24,640 nt of DNA from Porogramme epimiltina (GCA_900155495.1 FTLJ01000140.1:1-24640), one strand, 5' to 3'; positions 1 through 13,193 are shown, counted from the stretch's first letter. Made by a program: numbers and translations. The notes: generated from the sequence alone by a model not told the origin.

Positions 1-487
1 CACCCACCCCCTCCCCTCCCTCCGATGCCGTTCGCTTTCCCTTCACACACGCTGCCGCGCCTGCCGCCGCGGAAGCACGCCATTCCGCACACGCTCGCAC
101 ACGCTGACCTGCCGTTCACAGGAGCACCGCAAGTGCCACTAGGCACTAGGCACCGAGGCCTGTCGCCCGGCGCGGACGGAGTTCGAACGAGGCGGGGCCG
201 TGAGTGCGCGGCTCCGCCGACGGAGCGGATTTGAAGGAGGGTGCGAGGGATGGAGGAAGGTCGAAGCAGTGCGTTATGAAAACACGAAACCGCGCGGGCG
301 CCGTCGCCCATTCCTACGCGCGTATGTGTATACACACGCGCGTGGGGGGAAGGGCGCGCACCACCCGCCGCTGTACTTGTATTCAAACAAAACAACAAGA
401 GCGTTTCTCTCTAACATAGATCGTACATTGCACATTGCACATTGTCCGTAGCGCGCCCGGGCACCACGCCCCTCCCATCGCACGCCG
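1..487. other. 3' flank of the E2 gene, no gene recognised
   Basis: No conserved protein is visible on either strand; the open frames here are short and of biased GC-rich composition. Read on the minus strand, it follows the E2 stop codon. A 7-bp unit (acattgc on the plus strand) is repeated three times at 425-445. Around 376-395 the minus strand carries a T-rich stretch (TTTTGTTTG followed by AATACAAG) that could be part of a 3'-end processing signal. That is an inference from position and composition only. Confidence 0.5.
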
Positions 488-3400
488 CTACTCCGGATCC
501 GGATCCGGGCCCGCCGCCGCGCCCTCTCCCACACCCGCGCCCCACCCGCGCACGCGCGCGATGCCCACGTCGAACTCCTCGAGCAGATCCCGCCCCGCGG
601 GCGCGGGCTCCTTCGCCGGTGCCGTCTGTCGCCGCCGAGCGCGCGCTCTGGTAAGGTGACGCGCGGCCGCTGAGGGGCCCGCCGAGGAGGCTGCGAGCGA
701 TGGGGACAGAGAGCCTCCGGGATAGACGGGGCCGGTGGGGCCCAGGGGGGCGCCCAAGTCGAGCACGCCGTCCTCGAGGAGCGCGAAGGCCGGGCCTAGG
801 GCGTTCGTGGGCGGCGGACTCCAGTCGAGCATGGCGGTGACCGCGTCGAGAGAGGGCACGGGCGCCGCGAGCCCCATGTCGATCCACGCCGCGCCGGACG
901 CGCCGGCGCCGCCGTACGAGGGGCAGTTCCGGATCAGGGGCTGCGTGGATGCCCAGTTTTGGATGCTGGAAGGGGGAGGGAGCGCGGGGGTGTTAGACGG
1001 GGTGGGGAGCGTGGAGGGGAGCGCGTACCATTTTCGGATGGTGTCGTGGCGGGTTAGGAAATGCGACGCGATTACTTCCTGTGGAGAGGGCGTGGCGCGT
1101 GAGCGTGATGTTTGGCGGAGGAGAATAAGCCGGAGCCGGGAACAACGCACCTTCCAGACGCTGTCTTTGTGCTCGTCCTTGAGCCATTCGACGATAGCCC
1201 AGCGTGTCGTCTGCAGCTGCAGGTTCTTGTTGTACGCCACGCTGGCCGAGTTGTTCGCCTGAGCCTTGCCTAAGCCTGGCCTGTGCGGGTCGTGTGAGAC
1301 AAAAAAAGCAGACGGAAATGGGAGGAGGGATGCCCACTCGTTGAAGTAGGGAAGTTCGACGAGGATCATACTTTGGATCGACACCAGGACCTGCAGGAGC
1401 GTTGACTTGGACGACCACTGCTCCTCCGGCCTGTACGAAGCGCGAGTCAGCCCGGTCAGATTCTCAGAGATTTGTTGTAACGGAGAAAGACGCACCTGCC
1501 AGCCCACGTTCCGAGGAGCGACAGGCAGACCTTTCCGTTGTTGTACAAGTTGGGGTTGAAGCGCACCGAGCCGCCGCCGGTCGTGCGGAGGTGGAAAAGC
1601 GGCGGGAAGTTCGGGTACTGGAGCGGGATGAAGCAGTCGAACTCGAACAGCCCTCCCGCGTACGGCGTACCCTCCGGCCCCGCTATCATGATCTTTCTGC
1701 GAGAGGCAAAGCGACACCCGTCAGCACTCCACGCCCGCACCGCGCACTAGCAAGAGGAACCGGACGAAGCACGCCACGCACGCACATCATGTCGTTCCGC
1801 ACCTCGTCCACGCGCACCCACACGCCCGGCGGGAGGCTCGTCGCCATCACCGCGAGCTCCTTGACGAGGTGCAGCCGGTCGCGCGGCGCGCGCGTCGCGC
1901 CCGCCGTCTTCTGCAGTTCGCGCGCGTACGCGTACCCCGGGAACTCGAGCCCCTCTCCATCCTCTGCGGGGCGGGAGAGCGCGGCGTACTCGAACGCGAG
2001 CCGCTCGCACTCGCGCGCGTACACGCGTTCCAGGTCGATCGCGGGGTCGCGTCCCTTGCCTTTGCCTACCTGCACGCCGTTGTCGTTTTCGTTCGGGCCT
2101 TGGCTCTTGCCATCCACATCGCCCGAGGGCAACTCTTGGGCGTCTGGCGAGCCGCAGTTGAGCACCGAGGCGGGATCGCGGCCCACCACCGCCATCGCGC
2201 GCTCGATGTCCGCGCGGGTGGCGATGATGTCCCCGCAGAGCGCGGTGGCGCGCACGGCGTCGTCGCCCTCGTCGTGGCCGTCGCCGTCGTCTTCGAACAT
2301 GCTCGACGCGCCCGCGAGGAACGCCTCGCACTGCTTCGTGAGCTTCGTGAAGTGCGCATAGAGCGGGGGCGCGCGCACGAACGCGTCCGAATCGGCGGCG
2401 CGGGCGAAGGCGATCGGGGAGTCGTCCCAGACGTGGTCGTCCAGCCCGCTGGACTTGGCGACTTCCCATCGCGGGCCAATGAGGACCTGTGGTGGGGGAA
2501 GGAAAGAAGGTTCAGAGGTCGGAGGCGGTATGCGAGGAAGAGAAGAGAACGGGCTACTTCGAGGGTGAGCTCGCAGTCTGCCATGCGCCGGAGCAGCACG
2601 AGCGTTGCGTGGTAGACGTCGATGCGCGTGATCCAATCTGTGACCGAGTCGTTTCGGAGGAGGTTCCCGAGCAAATCGGGGAGCTGGGAGAGCGCTAGGA
2701 GCGCGTCGAGCGACGGGTGCGGCAGCATGTCGTATATCTCTGCGTTGTCCGCATACGGCGCGGGCAGGAAATGAGTGACAGTCTTCAGCGCGCGGACGAC
2801 GATCTCGTCGAAGTGCCGCGCGAGGGTGTCCACGGGCGGGGGCGCGTTCGACGCCGGGCCGGGGCCGCGACCCCTGCCTCGCCCGCGACTAGAGAGGGAG
2901 CTGGGGAGCATATTATGAGTCCACTCTCCCCGCCCTTCCATGCCGTAGCCGGTGCCTCCGGGCCCGACACTGCCAACTTGGTGGTTGCGGGCCTTGGCGG
3001 CGGCTTCTCGCGCGCGCTGGTCAGAGGATTCACGCTCGCCGATGTATTGCTTGTCAAACCCGCTGAGGGCTTCAAATATGGCGATGGCGCGGACGTCCGC
3101 GCAGCAACGTTCGACGGGGCAAACGTGCTCCCCGGCACTGCCCTTGCAGGTCCGAGGGCAGTCAACGGGCGACATGCACCCGCGGCAATGGTTTGTGTTG
3201 CACTCCTTACAGAAGACGTGCAGCAGCCGCATGAGGGCGGGGGGCGGGGTCTGCTGGGGGAACATGACCTGACAAAGGGAAATGAGGTCTTTCCGCGAAG
3301 CTTGAGGGTGTCAAACGCGTACATGGCCGCGGGGAGAGTGCAGCTCCGCGCCACACTGACAGGTCTTCTCGCCCACAAACAGGTCCCTGTGCTCCTCGAG

Positions 3401-3859
3401 CTTAGAAACGGGGAGCACTGGCGGCTCTTTCACATCGGACGTGGATTTGCCTTTGCCTTTGGATGATGATGAATTACTGGGTGGACGCTCAACTTCCGCA
3501 TCGACATCCACGTCCATCCCATCCTCCATCTCCCATTCTCGAGTCAGGCGACGTGCCATGGCTTCGTCGTCTTCTTGTTCGTCCTCCCCGTCAGAGATCT
3601 CGATGGGGTTCTCGGGGGTGGTGTAGCTTCGGGTGGTGCTGCCGCTGGGTACGCGAGTGCTCGGCAGCTCCGGGACGGATGCGTCCCACTCATCCTGCAA
3701 TCTGCGAGCGAGCTGTTCGCTCTCTTCTAGGGCCTTGATCCGCGCGAGGATAGAGTCGAGCGATTCCGCACCCTCATCGTCATCGACGGGGATTGCAGCG
3801 TGTTTCTTTGTTCGCTTCGGCGGCGAGTCGGTTGATAGACGGCGTTTTCGGGCGGACAT
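488..3859 (-). CDS. BIRC6-type ubiquitin-conjugating enzyme (E2) with N-terminal Cys cluster
   Basis: Predicted 987-aa protein that would accept ubiquitin from E1 on a catalytic cysteine and pass it to substrates. Exons on the minus strand: 3859-3323, 3268-2558, 2486-1786, 1696-1496, 1430-1338, 1280-1151, 1078-488; all six introns (54-89 bp) are GT-AG and keep frame. The start is the ATG before a basic, NLS-like stretch (RKRR, PKRTKK). Next come two LARRL/MARRL helices (about residues 46-59 and 97-110), a PIEISDGEDE motif (85-94) and a Cys cluster (C167, C169, C199, C202, C207, C210, C216, C220) resembling half of an IBR zinc domain. The UBC fold spans about 620-815, with GPEGTPYAGG, TTGGGSVRFNPNLYN, catalytic C707 in NGKVCLSLLGTW, and PYFNEPG; these blocks match the BIRC6/UBE2O class, not small E2s. 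The last 170 residues are low-complexity. Exact family name uncertain; E2 identity is secure. Confidence 0.9.
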
Positions 3860-4858
3860 GGACGATCTGGAAAGACAGCTCTCTCTGTTGGAAAGGAAGA
3901 GCGCGAGGGATAGAGTAGGATAGAGAGAAAAGACAAAGGCGTGAGCGCTCGTAGGTCCAAGCCTGCCGGGCAAAGTATGGTGGCGCGCGTGCTGCAGCTG
4001 CCCTATATCGTCACTGTAGCAACGCTGCAGCACCGTCGCATAAACGGCACATTTCAAGGGCATACACCCGTTGTTCTCAAGATAAGATGCATATGGAGAG
4101 TCTAAATTGCAAAGCCTGGCTGACATCGGATAGAGCGAGTAACATGAGGGTGTGGGCAGGAACGTATCGATAGAAAGAGGCGGACTCGGGTCCAGAGAGA
4201 CGACAGGGCCCTCTTTATACACTCGCGGATCTGTGACACTCACTAGAACCTCCAGTCCGCCCACACAGGGCCCGCCAGCCCAAGCGGTCGTGCACGGTCT
4301 GCGAGCCAGAGTACGGCCAGGCACGGGATGCGGGGTCGGAATCGCGGCGCGAAGCCGTATTTCATCTCCGGGGGGACATGGTGGCTGGGATGCGGGCGGC
4401 GGGGGTGTCGCGGGGGCGAGCTGTGTGCGAACGCGAGGACGCAGACGGGCCCCGGGTGGGCTGTCGTCGGGAGTCGGACTCGGGACCGGGGGTGGCTGGG
4501 CAGAGGATGGGGAGACGGAGGACTTGACGCCGGCGGGCTGGCGGCGCGGGACGAGTCTGGGCCGGATTTGTCGACGGCGCGGCTGGCGGATGGCGGATGG
4601 GGGCAGGCGCCGGAGGGCTGGGTGGCCGTCCGAGTGCAGTCCGAGTGAAGCGAGTGCATCTCCTCCGCCCTCGCTCTCCCCCTCCCGTTCTTGTTTATTA
4701 CGCCCCCTTGCTCCTCGCGCTCTCGACCCCACGCTTTCTACCATCTGCTCCATCTCGTCTGCCCTCGTTCTCCGATCCCCGCCTTCTTCTGACACTTTAC
4801 AACATTCCTCACGACCACATCCACGTCCATTTAACACACACGAACCCCGCTCGCCCCC
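3860..4858. promoter_or_regulatory. Divergent promoter region between the E2 and kinase genes
   Basis: About 1 kb separates the two start codons. Both flanks become pyrimidine-rich on the respective coding strand just before the ATG (for the kinase about 4660-4800, for the E2 about 3930-3870 read on the minus strand), a usual look for fungal core promoters and 5' UTRs. A long plus-strand open frame starting near 4152 crosses this region, but its predicted protein is low-complexity and Arg/Ser/Pro-rich; I read it as non-coding. No clear TATA box was seen. Confidence 0.5.
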
Positions 4859-6990
<2,132 letters not shown>

Positions 6991-7563
6991 GGGGCCGCGC
7001 CAGCCCTCGCCCGTCCCCTCGCATTCTACGCCCGCTCGCCCGCCCCCGTTTCCCCACCTGTCTCTTAGCCTTTAATAGCGCTTCTCCTCGCCCCACACTC
7101 GTCTCTCATCCATACGCGGACGCTCGCATCTGACGGTCCCTATCCCTATCTGCTCCTCCCTTTCCATCGGTCCCTGCCCCTCCCTCGTCTGACTTTTTTT
7201 CCATATCTCTCCGTCCGGCACATTCCGTCCAGTCTCGCTTCTATCACACCGCCCAGCACCACCCGCCCCACTCCATCCCAGCTACACATACCTATCCATG
7301 CACAGCTAATTCTGTCTCTGCATGTATCACAGCGCCCATCGTTCCTGCCCCATTGTCCTCCCTCTGTGTCGCTCACTCTTGGTCCGCGTCTCGCATCCAT
7401 CCACTCCTGTAGGCACCGCAGTACTACCACCGATGTATACCATAGCGTCTCAAGCATACCACTGGTAATCGAAACAAACGTGTATTCGCATTACATACAT
7501 CCCCTCCCGCGCCCGTCCGAAATCCCGCGCCGCGCAGGGCGCGCCCAGCCCAGAAGGATAGCC
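6991..7563. other. Convergent intergenic region between kinase and AP-3 delta
   Basis: No gene recognised. The plus strand is strongly C/T-rich through about 7000-7430, consistent with the kinase 3' UTR and terminator. At 7471-7500 the minus strand carries TTTGTTTCG preceded by GAATACACG and TGTATGTAATG, a plausible 3'-processing region for AP-3 delta, about 65-90 nt past its stop. Assignment is by composition and position only. Confidence 0.4.
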
Positions 7564-10500
7564 TCAGGCTTCCGCGACCCGCGCTGTCCGTTTCTTCTTC
7601 TCTTTCCCGCTCCCCGCCCCTTTCTTCTTCGCGCGCGTAACCTTGATAGGCTCAGGCGTGCCCCCGGGGCGCGGCGCGTCCGCGTCCGCGTCGTCGTAGG
7701 CTGGGAAGCGCGGCGGCGTGCGGCCGCCGCCGTTCCCGTACGCAGCGCCGACGCCCGCGGGGACGGGCGAGCGAGAAGGCGCGGCGGGCGAAGAGAGCGC
7801 GGGCGACGACGGCTGCGGCTGCGCGGGGGCGGCGGCGGGCAGCGCGCCCGCGGGCATCTCGCCCGTGCGGTCGATGACGAACGTCTGCGCCGCGGACGGC
7901 GCGGGCGCGCTCCGGAGGCTCGGCAGGCGCGCGGACGGGGCTGCGTAGCGGGAAGGAAATAGGGGCAGGCCGCCGGCGGGCGTCGATACCATAATTTACG
8001 GAATGCGGGGTTGGGCGGGCGCGCGGGAACCAGCGGGGAGCCGCCGCCCGAGCCCGGAATATTCGGGGATGCGGGTGTGGAGGATTGCGGTGCGGTGCGG
8101 TGCGTCGTGGGGGCGGGAGGGGACAGGCGAGGACGTGGGCGTGCAAATGTGTGCCGTCAGTGGAAGCCCGGCAGGGACGGAGTCCGGCGGGGGTACGTAC
8201 CTTGTGCGGCAAGTGGCGGCAGGTCGTCGAGTCGGACCACCGGGATCGTGTCGACGTCCTCGGACGAGGTCAGCCGCGTCGGTGGCGGGCGGTCGTCCAT
8301 CAGGTAGTAGGGGTCGTCCCGCAGACGCTCCAGACGCTCTGCCTTCCTCTGCGGCGCGAGGACACCGTACGGCACGAGGCCACAGGGCCGTGGGCGCACG
8401 TCGACGGTCAGTCAGCCACAGTGCACACACGGCAGAACGCAAACGGACATATAACAAGGGCGGAGTGTCAGAACGGGGAGGAGGGCGCCGGAGGGGGGGA
8501 GGAAGGAAGGAGGCACCACTCACGCGCTCGCGTTCCGCCCGCTCCTCTTCGGTCTCCGCCTGCACCTGGCCCGGGGGCTGGGGGCTCCCCGACCCCTCGT
8601 GCTCGTCCTCCTCGTACGCGAAGTCGCCCTCGGCGCGCGCCCGCGCCTTGCCCTTGCGCTTCGCCTTCCCCGCATCCCTGTCCCTATCCTTCTTCTTGCT
8701 CTTCCGGCCCTTCTTCCCCTCCGGCGCATCATCGTCCCCTTCCGCAGGCTCCGCTAGCGGCGGCACGATCCACGCGTCGAGGTCGAGCCCTTCCGGAATC
8801 GGAACGCTAGCCTGCGCCGTCGGCGCGACGGCGTTGAGCTCGTGTGCACCGAACAGCGGCTTGACGAGGTATAGGCTCTTCGGGAAGTGTGGCTCCGACG
8901 ACGAGGGCGCTCCGAGCCCAGACGGCTCACCGAACCCACCGTCGTCCGCGAAGCTGTAGTCAGCCGGGCTGGGGCTGGTGGCAGCGGGGCGTGCTTGTGG
9001 CTTGTATACGGCAAGGTCGGCGCGGATGAACGTAAAGAGCTGGAGGAGCTCAGCGGCCTACGGCATAGAGCGCCGGCAGGCCGGTAAATGGCAGGGCGGA
9101 AGGAGGGAGAGAGGACGGAGATGAGTTACGGCAGGTGTGGCGACAGACGCAGCACTCACCCTCTCCTGAACCTCGATGTCTGTATGTGTAACGAAGCTCG
9201 CGAGGCGCTCCAGGACATCGTCCACCACGTTGCGAACCCTAAGAAGGTCATCGTCGTCCCAGCGGTCCGCCAGCTCCGCTGCCCACGAGCCGAAGACTTT
9301 CATCGCCGCGTGGAGATACACGGCGATGATGTCGGAAGAGAGAGATACGATCCGTTGCTGAAGGAGGTATGATAGCAGCTTATGCGGCTCGGCCAATTCA
9401 CTATGACAGATGATGTCAGTCGGAGTGCAAAGCGCCACAACGTGGAGGAAAGACACGCAAACTTACCTGCAGTATTCGCCGCATATCCACGCCGCGGCCC
9501 AGAGAACCTCGGGACAGCCGCCTTCTTCAGATGCGCTGTGAAGGAAAGAATCGTCCCGAAGAAGCTTGACCATGACCTGGACCGCGTATCGTCGTACGCC
9601 CCGCACCCGACCGGTGATGTCGACCAATTGCTCCCGGATCTCGGCACCGACGCTAGCACGGGCGACGTAGGCGAGGTCTACAAGCACCGAGAGGTACCAC
9701 TCGAAGTCGGTGACATGCTCGTACAGGTCCTGCGAGCCTAATGATAGTATCCGCTGGGCGAGCGTCAGGCGATAGGCGGGCGATTGTGACGGAAGCATGC
9801 TTGGCCGGGCGACCGGGGGCACCGCCGAAGGGGCGAATTGGGACAACGCCTCTGATGCTGAGGGAAGCGTCGAGGGTTCGACCTTGACCAGATGCGACAA
9901 AAGTTGCTGCAGGATGGGTTGCAGATTGTGTCGGCTGACCTAACGAGTTTCGTGTAAGTACAGCTTCTAGTTGCATGCCTCCACGAAAGGCGACTTCAAA
10001 GATACAGACCATGGCTGACACGAGGTCGAGCGCCCTCATCCGGATGCTGACATCTTCGTCGTTTACACTTGACAGAATCATGTCTTGGTATTCAGCAACA
10101 AGCTCCGGGTGCGTGGGCACGATCTTCACCATTGCGAGCAAGGCGATGTACTTAACTGCAAATACCATTCAACTTACTCCCGAGCAGAAGGGGATTCCTA
10201 TGTGCTCACGATTCTGATCGGAATCTTGTAAGAACCCTGCTAACTTGGTGACGCAGGTACGTGCTAAAGCGTTCCCTGAAGGTCCCTGGAGCATACCACC
10301 GATGATGCAGGTACGAACGCATTCGTACAGCAGCGAGATTGCTGACGTGGTGGAGATGAGGTCCGTGATGGGCGGTTGGAGCTTCCTCACCAACCGGGGC
10401 TCGTACGGTGTGAGTGTCCCAAACTGAAGGACGCATTAGACGAGGGTACTGCCTCACAGGAAGGTAGCACGCCTCACGAGTTTGATGATTTTGATCAACA

Positions 10501-11327
10501 TCCAATTGTTTGAAGAAGTAGTCAACAGATGGAACAGGTGGGGTGCCAGAGGCAAATAGTCTGTAGGATTTCTGTGCGCCAACTCGCACAGAACGTTCAC
10601 TGTGGCTGCGACGACACCTGCGGATATCCGTCAATATGTGCAACCCAATCGTGTATGAAGTGGCATACCCGGGTCCGGATCGTCGAGCTTGTCTCGGAGT
10701 CTGTTCATGCTTTGGGAAAGAGCTTCCGGGTATTGGGTGAATACCTTGTACATCGCAAGAACTGCTCGTTTTCGGATGTGAGGACGCGAATGATTCAGCA
10801 TTGCGATAAGTTCTGGAGAGAGATCCCTGGCGAGCTCCGGAGTAACGATGTGTGACAAGCCATTGAGGGATATAGCAATGTCTTCTGGCCGTGAGCCCAG
10901 ATCCTGGAGCGAGAGTGATCAGTTTAATATATCGGGACATGCCATACAGGCATACCTTCTTCAGCAAATTTGTGGTCAGCATCAAAACATCCGTGTCCTG
11001 TTGGAAGGATTCGGCAGCAGCAAGGTACCCGACGGTCTTGAGGTGTATTCGCGGGGCAGACATGACTTCGACAACATGAAAGGATGCCCAGCTCATGTCA
11101 TAGCCGAGCATGTGCAGCTTGTGGAGGATGTTGGATGTTGGAACATATGCGATAGATTCAAAAACACTCACATAGGTAAGTTTCAGAATTGCCGCTGCCT
11201 TTATCTCCATGTCTTTGTTCTTAATCTCCTTCCGAATCTCGTCCACAGCCTGAGCAATGAACTTGCTTTCATCCTTCTTATTGGCGCGCAAGCCACGGAT
11301 GAGGTCTTGAAGCGTACGCTCCCACAT
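7564..11327 (-). CDS. APL5: AP-3 adaptor complex subunit delta
   Basis: Predicted 941-aa large subunit of AP-3, the coat adaptor that sorts cargo from Golgi/endosomes to the vacuole. Exons on the minus strand: 11327-11172, 11117-10956, 10903-10669, 10617-10478, 10423-10210, 10155-10010, 9939-9467, 9400-9160, 9057-8524, 8348-8201, 7940-7564; ten GT-AG introns, all frame-checked. The N-terminus MWERTLQDLIRGLRANK and blocks KLTYLHMLGYDMSWASFHVVEVMS, LLYECVRTCI, SDQNLKYIALLAMVKI and IRMRALDLVSAMV are classic adaptin-delta sequence (several recovered only after splicing). The helical trunk covers about 1-600. A hinge follows with a Lys/Arg-rich stretch (about 703-733) and the EEERAERERRKAERLERL...PYYL segment typical of delta. 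The last exon is Ala/Pro-rich and ends in a basic tail (AKKKGAGSGKEKKKRTARVAEA region). No ear domain as in the longer animal protein, which is usual for fungi. Two late introns are unusually long here (175 and 260 bp). Confidence 0.93.
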
Positions 11328-11721
11328 ACTGCCGTAGATTCACCGGTGAATGGTACACCGCAGACAGAAGCTTCGCAGGTTGTTCTGGAGATGGCCGTCG
11401 TTTCCGTTCAGTGGGCAGCTCTTGCGAGGCCGGAAGGTCAGGACCTGGGTAACGGCTTCGGGAGAACTTCAAGGGCGCATGCACGGGCCGAAGACAAGAT
11501 GGAGTGAGGTAACAGATGCCGCCCTGTATGCAGGAAGCAAGCCCGAGCAATGCAGAGGTTCTATCGGTGAGGAGGAGGCCAGCGTCGACTCGGAGCACCT
11601 CCACTCTGTGCCCCAGCGCGTAGATGCCGCAGTGTGCTCGACGCCGCCGCCTGCCGAATTCAGCAGGTCGCTCACATCACCTGACTCTGCGGCCCGTAGG
11701 CCGCCGCGTCCTGAGGATCTC

Positions 11722-12113
11722 TCAGTGTTCGTCATTTTCCTGTCTTCCTCCACCACGCCAGTGCTGCGCTGCATGCGGCTGTTCTGCCGGTCTCCTCGAT
11801 TTTTCGTCGAAGTTTGGATGCCAAGATGATGAGCTGCCGTCAGTGCGGTCACGACAATCCTCCACAATCCTTGCGCAGAGTGTCTCATGACGATTCATTG
11901 CTACCGCCAACTTGCGCCACTGGGAAATGCTTTCTGACAACGGCTTGTCCACCACGACGTTCCCATGCGTATCTGCAACACCCGCAAAACTTCAAGGGCC
12001 ACAGATCAGCCGGGCCACTTCGACTTCCTGTTACGCATCGTCGGGACGGAGGTCGGCCAGGCGTCGTCCGGCCGCATGACGGCCGCAGCCCGTGAGCGAT
12101 CGTCTCCGGGCAT
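11722..12113 (-). CDS. Candidate small two-exon gene, function unknown
   Basis: Weak call. On the minus strand an ATG in good context (CAAAAATGCC) at 12113 opens a frame that can be joined through a 62-bp GT-AG intron (exon 12113-12035, intron 12034-11973, exon 11972-11722) to a second frame, giving a 109-aa product starting MPGDDRSRAAAV and including HGNVVVDKPLSESISQWRKL and HETLCARIVEDC. I do not recognise a family. In favour: the splice join keeps frame, and the second exon has mixed codon use and no biased composition. Against: an earlier AG lies within the intron, the C-terminus (GGGRQENDEH) looks uncoded, and there is no homology I can name. It could be a decayed gene fragment or a long 5' region of AP-3 delta. 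Confidence 0.22.
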
Positions 12114-13132
12114 TTTTGTCCAATGGCCGTCGGACGGCGGCCTGCATGCTACCGGGAGGTGCCTCTAATTTGCACTCCACACGGCATCACCTGGCACAGA
12201 TGGCACCAAGACCTCGCTCCGTCCGAGCAAATGGAGCAATGCGCTGAGCATCACGGTCCCTATTCCCGACCGCAAGCCCTCGGAAGCGAGGCGGACAGGA
12301 AGTAGAAGTGTACACCGGTGGATCATCCCGACGCTCATGTGCCGACAACGCAGCTTCAGGCGGCGGCCACTGACCGGTTACTCAGCGCGGGAGTCACGGC
12401 TGGCCCGTGGGACCAACAGTGTTGTCTGGTACACCGGACATTTAGTTGAGTATTGACGTCAGCCTTCAAGCTAACTGAACCGGCCCCCTAGGAGCGAGTC
12501 CATGCCAATACGAGCTAGGCTCAGCCCTGTTCATATGTTCCGGACGAGGATTACTCGGCCCAGCGCATCATGGAACCTGTGATATGGTGCCGCGCACTAA
12601 CCAACCTGATAGTGGCGCCATCAGTTGTACACAGGGCAGCGCGCCGATTGCTATTTGGGCGCAAGCGTGACGCTCTGGCCAGTGCTGACGGCGTGTAATC
12701 GGGAAGAATCCTGCTTTCCTTTTCGACAGCAAGGCCCACGCAATGTCCGCCATCCGATCTCGCAGCGCGTTACGTACTCGAGTCCAGAGGCCGCCCAGTG
12801 CCCAGCGGGCCGGGGTGCGGACCCCGAGCTACGGACGGGTGTGAGCGTTGGCCACACATTCGGAGTCCCGCCAATCCCCGGCAAGTCCTGTCGCAGTTTC
12901 TCAAAGAATCCCTCGGCGCTTCTCCTGCGGTTGACGAGCGCAGCCGATGGATCTCAGCCACTCCATCAGGGACGGCCCCAAGGAACCCTCCCCATGGCTC
13001 CCCCTTGTTTGGTCCATTCACGCTGACTCGCGGCACTGTCGGAAGAATAGCGCGCACCCTCCTTCCGGCTAGGCTTCACGTCCATGTTGGGCCGGACCAA
13101 GGCTACAATACGTGGCGATGTCCCCGGGCGCA

Positions 13133-13140
13133 GATAAAAG
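13133..13140 (+). promoter_or_regulatory. TATA-like box of the oxygenase gene
   Basis: The motif gataaaag lies 54 bp before the oxygenase ATG at 13194, a spacing that fits a TATA element with a very short 5' UTR. It is the clearest TATA-like element next to a start codon that I saw in the window. Role inferred from position. Confidence 0.4.
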
Positions 13141-13193
13141 GACGCAGCAGGGCTGCCAGTTCGTCAATCCTCCGTTCCGCACTGCTCGACACA

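Larger units (their letters stand above)
11328..13193. other. Long gene-poor stretch between AP-3 delta and the oxygenase
   Basis: About 1.87 kb with no recognised conserved protein. It must hold the promoters of AP-3 delta (minus) and of the oxygenase (plus). A perfect 14-bp palindrome, attcaccggtgaat, lies at 11338-11351, only 10 nt upstream of the AP-3 delta ATG. The core ACCGGT recurs near 12314 and 12374. One candidate two-exon small gene lies at 11722-12113 on the minus strand (separate entry). From about 12170 to 13130 open frames are short on both strands and I see no terminal repeats, no transposase and no tRNA. Confidence 0.5.

Noticed and set aside
488..510. Double GGATCC at the 3' end of the E2 gene
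   Set aside because: It simply encodes the C-terminal PDPDPE and needs no other explanation.
1402..2615. Long plus-strand frames opposite the E2 gene
   Set aside because: They are antisense shadows of GC-rich coding DNA. The minus strand carries the conserved UBC domain.
8013..8980. Long plus-strand frames opposite the AP-3 delta hinge
   Set aside because: Biased-composition shadows; the minus strand holds the hinge, including the PYYL segment expected for AP-3 delta.
11722..11972. Resemblance of VVVDKPLSESISQWRKLA to the motif of Gfo/Idh/MocA oxidoreductases
   Set aside because: Only about 18 residues fit, with no nucleotide-binding Gly motif upstream and no continuing homology. Treated as chance.
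11328..13193. Search for tRNA genes, terminal repeats or transposase fragments
   Set aside because: I found no T-loop/anticodon-stem pattern, no long terminal or inverted repeats and no recognisable transposon protein.
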